This document shows, piece after piece, positions 6,293-10,946 of a stretch of 10,946 nt of DNA. The DNA is from Gammaproteobacteria bacterium (GTDB lineage: Bacteria; Pseudomonadota; Gammaproteobacteria; Pseudomonadales; Pseudomonadaceae). The notes below the pieces were generated by a model. The model saw only the letters and a list, made by a program, of their open reading frames with translations, searched no databases and was not told where the DNA came from. A program made the position numbers and the translations under genes. The stretch spans positions 1 to 10,946 of the forward strand of contig JAAZJF010000083.1 in NCBI GenBank assembly GCA_012800475.1. Reading direction: 5' to 3'. Position 1 is the first letter of the stretch. Every line of letters starts with the position of its first letter.

Positions 6293-7234
6293 GTGTCGAA
6301 GATGATGATCTTTACGGGGAACGCAAACCCCGACCTCGCTCGCCGTGTAGCAGAGCAGCTTTATATCCCACTTGGTGATGCTTCTATCGGAAAATTTTCT
6401 GATGGTGAAATCAGTGCGGAAATCAATGAGAACGTACGTGGTAAGGATGTTTTTTTAATTCAACCTACTTGTGCGCCCACCAATGATAACCTTATGGAAC
6501 TCATTGTCATGATTGATGCATTCCGTCGCTCTTCAGCGTCGCGCATCACTGCAGTGATTCCCTATTTTGGTTATGCTCGTCAAGACCGTCGCCCACGCTC
6601 AGCGCGTGTTGCTATCAGCGCTAAAGTTGTTGCTGACATGCTATCTGGCGTTGGTGTTGACCGTGTTCTCACGGTTGACTTGCATGCTGACCAAATCCAA
6701 GGTTTCTTTGATATCCCAGTTGACAATATTTATGGCTCTCCCGTGCTAGTGGATGATATCCACGCTCAGCGCTTTGAGAACCTGATGATTGTTTCACCGG
6801 ATATCGGTGGTGTTGTACGTGCACGTGCTGTCGCCAAATCTCTAGGTGTTGATCTTGCAATTATTGACAAGCGTCGCCCTAAAGCCAACCAGTCTGAAGT
6901 CATGCACATTATCGGTGATGTTGAAGGCCGAACTTGTGTATTAGTCGATGATATGGTCGATACAGCGGGTACGTTATGTACTGCTGCTAAGGCTTTGAAA
7001 GACCGCGGCGCATCTCAAGTATTAGCGTATTGCACCCACCCTATTTTGTCTGGCCGAGCGATCGAGAATATCGAAAACTCACTGCTTGATGAAATTGTGG
7101 TCACTAACACTATTCCATTATCGGCTGCTGCCCAAGCATGCACACGCATTCGTCAACTCGACATTGCGCCTGTGGTTGCTGAAGCAGTGCGTCGTATTAG
7201 TAACGAAGAATCGATTAGCGCAATGTTCCGTTGA
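6293..7234 (+). CDS. prs: Ribose-phosphate pyrophosphokinase (PRPP synthase)
   Basis: Prs makes PRPP from ribose 5-phosphate and ATP, the shared precursor of purines, pyrimidines, NAD, histidine and tryptophan. The preferred start is GTG 6293, giving 313 residues beginning (M)SKMMIFTGNANPDLARRV, the length and N-terminus of Pseudomonas Prs. AGG at 6282-6284 serves as a Shine-Dalgarno. ATG 6302 is an alternative three codons later. Key motifs are the flexible loop around YARQDRRPRSAR (94-105), VDLHADQIQGFF with catalytic His131, IDKRRPK with Lys193, and the PRPP-binding loop VLVDDMVDTAGT (216-227). The open frame extends upstream to 6161, but that would translate the tRNA and its terminator. 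Only 35 bases separate the T run from the GTG and no promoter is seen there, so transcripts probably start upstream of the hairpin. Confidence 0.96.
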   Translation: MSKMMIFTGNANPDLARRVAEQLYIPLGDASIGKFSDGEISAEINENVRGKDVFLIQPTCAPTNDNLMELIVMIDAFRRSSASRITAVIPYFGYARQDRRPRSARVAISAKVVADMLSGVGVDRVLTVDLHADQIQGFFDIPVDNIYGSPVLVDDIHAQRFENLMIVSPDIGGVVRARAVAKSLGVDLAIIDKRRPKANQSEVMHIIGDVEGRTCVLVDDMVDTAGTLCTAAKALKDRGASQVLAYCTHPILSGRAIENIENSLLDEIVVTNTIPLSAAAQACTRIRQLDIAPVVAEAVRRISNEESISAMFR

Positions 7235-7254
7235 ACACGGCGCAATCAACAACC

Positions 7255-7326
7255 GCCTAACTTTATTTAGGCTTCAACAACCCCGCTCGTCACTGGTCGC
7301 AAGTTGACGGGCGTTGTTGTTTTATT
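7255..7326 (+). terminator. Two hairpins between prs and rplY, the second terminator-like and next to the rplY ribosome binding site
   Basis: The first stem is GCCTAA (7255-7260) with TTAGGC (7267-7272) and has no T run. The second is CAACAAC (7275-7281) with GTTGTTG (7313-7319), then, after a CCC bulge, GCTCGTCA (7285-7292) with TGACGGGC (7305-7312), including one G-T pair. TTTTATT (7320-7326) follows, and the rplY GGAG begins at 7327. A second CAACAAC at 7247-7253 could compete for the same 3' arm. The structure may end prs transcripts, attenuate rplY, or act as a translational operator. Confidence 0.65.
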
Positions 7327-7338
7327 GGAGAGATACAC

Positions 7339-7986
7339 ATGAGCGAATTTACACTAAACGCACAAGCGCGTAACGATTTAGGGAAAGGTGCGAGCCGCCG
7401 CCTACGTCGTAACGCTGACTTAGTACCTGCTGTTGTTTACGGTGGCGAAGATGCACCTGTTTCAGTGAGCCTGCAAACTCGCGAAGTTGCTAAATTGTTA
7501 CTCAACGATGCCGCTTTCAGTAGCATTCTTCAACTGAACATTGATGGCAAAAAGCAAAGCGTTTTAATTAAAGACCTGCAGCGCCACCCAGCTAAAGGCT
7601 TTGTTTTACACGCTGACTTTATTCGCGTAATCGCTGGCCAGAAACTGACGACTCTTGTTCCAGTTGTACTGCTCAACGAAGAAGCATGTGTCGGCGCTAA
7701 AACTGGCGGTGGTGATATCTTCCGCTTGGCGACAGAGATTGAAGTCACTTGCTTACCACAAGATCTGCCTGATGCAATCGAAGTTGACATGCTGAATGTT
7801 AACGTTGGTGAAATCGTTCACTTGGCTGACCTTGTTGCACCTAAAGGTATTGAGTTCACTGCCCTAGCGCACGAAAACAACATTGCCGTTGCTAGCGTAC
7901 AAGAAGCTCGCGTCAACGTTGTTGAAGACGAAGAACAAGATCAGCCTGCTGATGCTGCAGCTGAAGGCGAAGCAGAAGAGAAGTAA
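7339..7986 (+). CDS. rplY: 50S ribosomal protein L25, long two-domain form (Ctc/TL5 type)
   Basis: L25 binds helix IV/loop E of 5S rRNA in the large subunit. The 215-residue protein starts FTLNAQARNDLGKGASRRLR, the hallmark of the L25 N-terminal RNA-binding domain (about 1-95). The beta-rich C-terminal domain of the long form follows (about 97-190), absent from the short E. coli L25. The last 25 or so residues are an acidic, alanine-rich tail (EDEEQDQPADAAAEGEAEEK). GGAG (7327-7330) is a well-spaced Shine-Dalgarno for ATG 7339. A terminator-like hairpin ends just before it. In E. coli, L25 is reported to repress its own translation through its 5' leader, so the hairpin may matter here. pth follows after 39 bases, the usual Pseudomonas order. 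Confidence 0.97.
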   Translation: MSEFTLNAQARNDLGKGASRRLRRNADLVPAVVYGGEDAPVSVSLQTREVAKLLLNDAAFSSILQLNIDGKKQSVLIKDLQRHPAKGFVLHADFIRVIAGQKLTTLVPVVLLNEEACVGAKTGGGDIFRLATEIEVTCLPQDLPDAIEVDMLNVNVGEIVHLADLVAPKGIEFTALAHENNIAVASVQEARVNVVEDEEQDQPADAAAEGEAEEK

Positions 7987-8025
7987 TTTCTCGACGCTTA
8001 ACCTGTAAGACAAGGAGCTCCCGTA

Positions 8026-8610
8026 GTGAATGCTGTTCAACTGATCGTCGGCTTAGGTAACCCAGGCCCAGAATACGACCAGACCCGGCATAACGCGGGA
8101 GCTTTTTTTGTTGAGCGCCTCGCAGCTCAACACGGCGTTCATTTAAGCTTTGATAAAAAGTACTCCGGCCTGACCGGTAAACTCAATCATCAAGGCCGTG
8201 ATGTACGCTTACTGATTCCGACCACCTACATGAATCGTAGTGGTCAAGCCGTTGCCGCACTGGCTAATTTCTTTCGTATTCAACCTGAAGAAATTCTAGT
8301 GGCCCATGATGAGCTGGATATGCCGCCTGGCGTATGCAAACTCAAATTAGGTGGCGGACACGGTGGGCACAATGGCTTGCGCGATATCATCGCTTGCCTG
8401 GCCAATCAAAAGAATTTCTATCGTTTGCGTATCGGTATCGGTCATCCAGGCCATAGCAGCCAAGTTTCAAACTATGTACTCGGCCGTGCACCACGCAACG
8501 AACAAGACTTAACACACACCAGTATCGAATTCGCCCTTGGCGTAGTGCCTGATCTTCTTGACGGTAATTTTTCCCGCGCAATGCAGCAGCTACACAGCCA
8601 AAAGGCTTGA
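8026..8610 (+). CDS. pth: Peptidyl-tRNA hydrolase
   Basis: Pth cleaves peptidyl-tRNAs that drop off ribosomes, recycling the tRNA in the cytosol. The 194 residues match the usual length, and all active-site residues sit two positions after their E. coli numbers: Asn12 and His22 in GLGNPGPEYDQTRHNAG, Asn70 in TTYMNRSGQ, Asp95 in VAHDELDMPPG, and Asn116 in GGHGGHNGLRD. The start is GTG 8026, chosen because AAGGAG (8012-8017) lies 8 bases upstream and because VQLIVGLGNPG follows four codons later. It is flanked by rplY (39 bases upstream) and ychF (24 bases downstream), with no terminator in either gap, so the three are probably co-transcribed. Confidence 0.97.
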   Translation: MNAVQLIVGLGNPGPEYDQTRHNAGAFFVERLAAQHGVHLSFDKKYSGLTGKLNHQGRDVRLLIPTTYMNRSGQAVAALANFFRIQPEEILVAHDELDMPPGVCKLKLGGGHGGHNGLRDIIACLANQKNFYRLRIGIGHPGHSSQVSNYVLGRAPRNEQDLTHTSIEFALGVVPDLLDGNFSRAMQQLHSQKA

Positions 8611-8634
8611 CTCTTTTCTCCCGAGGAAATCATC

Positions 8635-9735
8635 ATGGGATTTAACTGCGGTATCGTGGGTTTGCCCAACGTTGGCAAGTCGACCCTCTTTAATGCCTTA
8701 ACCAAGTCAGGCATTGCTGCCGAAAACTTTCCCTTCTGCACTATTGAGCCCAACACCGGCATCGTTGCTGTACCAGACCCGCGTCTAGGTCCGTTAGCAG
8801 AGATCGTACAGCCTGAGCGCGTACTACCGACAACTATGGAGTTTGTCGATATTGCCGGCCTCGTGGAAGGCGCCTCTAAAGGCGAAGGTTTAGGCAATAA
8901 GTTTTTGGCCAACATCCGTGAAACAGATGCCATTGCCCACGTCGTTCGCTGCTTTGAAGACGAGAACGTGGTTCACGTGTCCAACTCTGTTGACCCTAAG
9001 CGTGATATCGAAATCATTGATCTTGAGCTGATTTTCGCTGACCTCGACAGCTGCGAAAAGCAATTGCAACGCGTAACACGCAACGCTAAAGGCGGCGACA
9101 AAGAAGCCGTAGCGCAAAAAGCACTGCTGGAAGTATTAATCAATCACTTTACCGAAGGCAAGCCAGCGCGCTCATTGCTGAAAAGCTGGAGCGAAGATGA
9201 AAAACAAACTGCTCGCAGCTTTCACTTACTGACCATTAAGCCCGTGATGTATATCGCTAACGTGGCCGAAGATGGCTTTGAAGATAACCCATTGCTGGAT
9301 ATCGTGCGCGCGATTGCCGAAGAAGAAGGCGCACCTGTGGTACCTGTGTGCAATAAAATCGAAGCTGAAATTGCTGAACTCGATGATGGCGAAGAAAAAG
9401 ACATGTTCCTTGAAGCCCTTGGCCTCGAAGAACCCGGTCTCAACCGCGTGATCCGTGCAGGCTACCAACTGCTTGACCTGCAAACTTACTTTACCGCAGG
9501 TGTTAAAGAAGTCCGCGCTTGGACCACTAAAGTGGGCGCCAATGCACCGCGCGCCGCTGCAGCGATTCACACTGACTTTGAAAAAGGCTTTATCCGTGCA
9601 GAAGTGATCGCTTACGATGACTTTGTACAATACAAAGGTGAAGCCGGTGCTAAAGAAGCAGGTAAATGGCGTTTAGAAGGTAAAGAGTACATCGTGAAAG
9701 ATGGCGATGTGATGCACTTTAGATTCAACGTATAA
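8635..9735 (+). CDS. ychF: Redox-related/ribosome-binding ATPase YchF (Obg family, OLA1-like)
   Basis: YchF is a universally conserved P-loop NTPase that binds ribosomes and, unlike other Obg relatives, prefers ATP. In E. coli it is a negative regulator of the oxidative stress response. The 366-residue protein has G1 GLPNVGKS (9-16), G3 DIAGLV (72-77) and the altered G4 motif NVAE (209-212) in place of NKxD, which explains the ATP preference. A coiled region follows G3 (about 125-185). The C-terminal TGS domain (about 280-366) includes LQTYFTAGVKEVRAWT and ends in MHFRFNV. GAGGAAA (8623-8629) is a good Shine-Dalgarno for ATG 8635. pth and ychF are adjacent in many gammaproteobacteria. The gene ends in front of a convergent gene, separated by a long stem. 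Confidence 0.98.
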   Translation: MGFNCGIVGLPNVGKSTLFNALTKSGIAAENFPFCTIEPNTGIVAVPDPRLGPLAEIVQPERVLPTTMEFVDIAGLVEGASKGEGLGNKFLANIRETDAIAHVVRCFEDENVVHVSNSVDPKRDIEIIDLELIFADLDSCEKQLQRVTRNAKGGDKEAVAQKALLEVLINHFTEGKPARSLLKSWSEDEKQTARSFHLLTIKPVMYIANVAEDGFEDNPLLDIVRAIAEEEGAPVVPVCNKIEAEIAELDDGEEKDMFLEALGLEEPGLNRVIRAGYQLLDLQTYFTAGVKEVRAWTTKVGANAPRAAAAIHTDFEKGFIRAEVIAYDDFVQYKGEAGAKEAGKWRLEGKEYIVKDGDVMHFRFNV

Positions 9736-9751
9736 CACCCCGCAGCACCCC

Positions 9752-9787
9752 ATAACTGATGCACACGATAATGTGTGCGTCAGTTAT
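9752..9787. terminator. Long stem-loop between convergent ychF and thioesterase genes, probable bidirectional terminator
   Basis: ATAACTGATGCACAC (9752-9766) pairs with GTGTGCGTCAGTTAT (9773-9787) over 15 bp with a single T-G pair and loop GATAAT. It fills the 62-base gap between two convergent genes. There is no clean T run outside the stem on either strand; only the A/T-rich stem base (ATAAC/GTTAT) provides a few U residues. It is therefore a good transcript-end or stabilising structure but not a textbook intrinsic terminator. Confidence 0.65.
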
Positions 9788-9797
9788 ATCCAACACA

Positions 9798-10211
9798 CTA
9801 GCTTTGATCTGTCTGCGTCAACTCTCGATTAATCCGCTCATGCGTATAACTGATCTGTGTCTTGCCATGCGGTGCCGGCTTACCATCGGGCCCCATATTG
9901 ACAAACACCATGCGCTCAATGGTTAAAATATTTTTATGCGTGATTTTATTGCGCACTACACAGCGCATCGTGATTGAAGTACGCCCAAAAGCTGTTGCCG
10001 TAATACCCAGCTCAATAATATCGCTTTGCTCAGCAGAACTGAGGAAGTTCACCTCAGAAATCAACTTGGTCACAACCTTTTGATTTTCCAATTGCACAAT
10101 GGCATAGATCGCTGCTTCTTCATCAATCCAGCGCAACAAACTACCGCCAAACAAAGTCCCATTGGGGTTTAAGTCTTCGGGTTTAACCCATTTACGCGTG
10201 TGAAAATTCAT
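9798..10211 (-). CDS. Hotdog-fold acyl-CoA thioesterase (YciA/BACH-like)
   Basis: This 137-residue protein is a single hotdog domain. Such enzymes hydrolyse acyl-CoA thioesters to free acid and CoA in the cytosol, usually as hexamers. NPNGTLFGGSLLRWIDEEAA (15-34) is the family signature: the Asn-Gly turn, the central helix with GG, and the acidic Asp30/Glu31 pair at the active site. VVTKLISEVNFLSSAEQSDI (46-65) forms the next strands, and VFVNMGPDGKPAPHGK (102-117) is the conserved C-terminal strand and turn. The substrate chain length cannot be told. The start is the ATG at 10211. An in-frame TTG at 10226 would put the excellent Shine-Dalgarno (10221-10213) inside the protein. The gene follows the DTW-domain gene on the same strand after 83 bases, with no obvious terminator between. 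Confidence 0.9.
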   Translation of the reverse strand: MNFHTRKWVKPEDLNPNGTLFGGSLLRWIDEEAAIYAIVQLENQKVVTKLISEVNFLSSAEQSDIIELGITATAFGRTSITMRCVVRNKITHKNILTIERMVFVNMGPDGKPAPHGKTQISYTHERINRELTQTDQS

Positions 10212-10212
10212 C

Positions 10213-10221
10213 TCACCTCCT
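10213..10221 (-). promoter_or_regulatory. Very strong Shine-Dalgarno of the thioesterase gene
   Basis: AGGAGGTGA on the minus strand is a nine-base perfect complement to the usual 3' end of 16S rRNA, one base before the ATG at 10211. Measured from GGAGG, the spacing is only 4 bases. It decides the start: the in-frame TTG at 10226 lies upstream of the site and can be set aside. Confidence 0.85.
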
Positions 10222-10294
10222 GTCAATCAATGTACAAAATGCGCCAGCTGTACCGACGCTCATAGCCTGCCTTGCAGAGTAACACCCTGCCCTG

Positions 10295-10903
10295 TTAATC
10301 CAAGTGATGTCGCTGATACACAGCCGCGCCCATCGCCTGAATCTGCCCCTCAATCAGCGCCTCAAATGGCTGCAACAAGGCGCTAAAGTCCAGCTCAGGC
10401 TCTAAAATATCTAATGCGTAATACACCGCCTCGACCGTAGCTAATGCCTCAGCCGTGGGTGCTTTGCGTAAACGATAACGGCTTTTTAACCCTGCGGGTA
10501 AAGTCACGCGCGGCAATGTCGCTAACACGGGGTTGCTGTGTAATATTTTGCGCGCTTTGCGCCAGGTGCCATCCGGTACGACCAGCAATAAGGGTTGCTC
10601 CTGCGCTTGATAAGCAACCAACTCTTGTGCCTGTTCACCAGGAAATAATAGACAGGCGCGATACCCAGGCTGCTGCACATACTGCTCAAGATCATCCACC
10701 ACTTCAGCTACCACCCATTGTGAGTTCTGTAAGCCTAGCGCTACAAAGCGGGCGGTATTTAATGCATGTTGAGTTTCATCAGGGTGCTGTAAGACCAACA
10801 CTCGGGTGCGACTGGGTAAAGACGGAATAAGACTGCACAAACAATGCGTATCAGGTCTTAAGCAGCGCTGGCAACGCTGACGCCTGCTCTTAAGAGTCAT
10901 CAT
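10295..10903 (-). CDS. DTW-domain protein, probable tRNA-uridine aminocarboxypropyltransferase
   Basis: The 202-residue protein has the DTW-domain layout. An N-terminal cysteine cluster has Cys11, Cys14, Cys21 and Cys23 (CQRC...CLC), likely a zinc site. The namesake motif is DGTW (111-114), followed by RKARK, then SRYRLRKAP (141-149) and the conserved TAEAL-TVEA stretch. DTW proteins such as E. coli TapT (YfiP) transfer the aminocarboxypropyl group of SAM to uridine in tRNA (acp3U). The exact subfamily and target position are not clear, so no symbol is given. Two ATG codons stand in tandem (10903 and 10900), and neither has a recognisable Shine-Dalgarno; the first is given. The gene lies upstream of the thioesterase on the same strand. 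Confidence 0.9.
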   Translation of the reverse strand: MMTLKSRRQRCQRCLRPDTHCLCSLIPSLPSRTRVLVLQHPDETQHALNTARFVALGLQNSQWVVAEVVDDLEQYVQQPGYRACLLFPGEQAQELVAYQAQEQPLLLVVPDGTWRKARKILHSNPVLATLPRVTLPAGLKSRYRLRKAPTAEALATVEAVYYALDILEPELDFSALLQPFEALIEGQIQAMGAAVYQRHHLD

Positions 10904-10946
10904 GGCTGCGACAATTTAAACGGTAAATGATAGGTACAACCTCAAA

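Noticed and set aside
7304..7332. TTGACG as a -35 element for an rplY promoter
   Set aside because: The sequence 15-18 bases downstream is GGAG-rich Shine-Dalgarno, with no -10-like hexamer; TTGACG is better explained as part of the hairpin stem.
9226..9630. Long open frame antisense to ychF (about 134 codons)
   Set aside because: It lies wholly within a clear, conserved gene. The protein is not recognisable and no ribosome binding site stands out; it is a shadow of ychF codon use. Other antisense frames inside prfA, hemA, rplY, pth and the DTW gene were rejected for the same reason.
10212..10226. TTG start adding five residues to the thioesterase
   Set aside because: The extension encodes TGGE, which is the translated Shine-Dalgarno itself; the ATG at 10211 directly follows that site.
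10212..10294. Terminator between the DTW gene and the thioesterase gene
   Set aside because: Only very short stems such as CTGC-AAG-GCAG are present and there is no T run, so read-through is likely. No convincing promoter is visible there either.
1..10946. Mobile element, CRISPR array, defence island or novel multi-gene system
   Set aside because: Every substantial open frame belongs to a known housekeeping family, in near-canonical order. There are no transposase or integrase motifs, no spaced direct repeats, and no att-like duplication of the tRNA-Gln 3' end in the window.

Overview
This is an ordinary stretch of core chromosome from a gammaproteobacterium, most likely Pseudomonadaceae. 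The proteins read as close relatives of Pseudomonas proteins: Prs, Pth, YchF and RF1 are near the usual lengths with all key residues. From memory, the order prmC-prfA-hemA / lbcA-lolB-ispE-tRNA-Gln-prs-rplY-pth-ychF is the one in Pseudomonas aeruginosa (around PA4664-PA4673). The DNA looks less GC-rich than a typical Pseudomonas, with many A/T-ending codons. This suggests a lower-GC branch of the family (Thiopseudomonas/Denitrificimonas-like), but that is a guess. I see no insertion sequence, prophage, CRISPR array, toxin-antitoxin or defence gene, and no new multi-gene system.

Layout. (1) 1-2613, minus strand: hemA (glutamyl-tRNA reductase), prfA (release factor 1) and the N-terminal part of prmC (release-factor glutamine methyltransferase), tightly packed with a TAATG overlap between hemA and prfA. 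(2) 2614-2851: a 238-base divergent control region. (3) 2852-6099, plus strand: lbcA (TPR lipoprotein, partner of the CtpA protease), lolB (lipoprotein receptor) and ispE (isoprenoid kinase), each gap 4 bases. (4) 6129-6203: tRNA-Gln(TTG), followed at once by a strong hairpin with a T run. (5) 6293-9735, plus strand: prs, rplY, pth, ychF, with a second terminator-like hairpin just upstream of the rplY ribosome binding site. (6) 9752-9787: a 15-bp stem between convergent genes. (7) 9798-10903, minus strand: a hotdog acyl-CoA thioesterase and a DTW-domain tRNA modification enzyme. As far as I recall this pair is not next to ychF in P. aeruginosa, so synteny seems to break here.

The theme is translation and envelope housekeeping. 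HemA draws on charged tRNA-Glu. RF1 is the substrate of PrmC. L25 binds 5S rRNA, Pth recycles peptidyl-tRNA, YchF binds ribosomes, and the DTW protein modifies tRNA. LbcA and LolB are both outer-membrane lipoproteins concerned with envelope assembly. Prs makes the PRPP needed for nucleotides.

The points most worth a second look are regulatory. Terminator-like hairpins sit directly before prs and rplY, with no convincing promoter after them. hemA and lbcA both appear to have short leaders without Shine-Dalgarno sequences. No gene-free stretch exceeds 300 bases.
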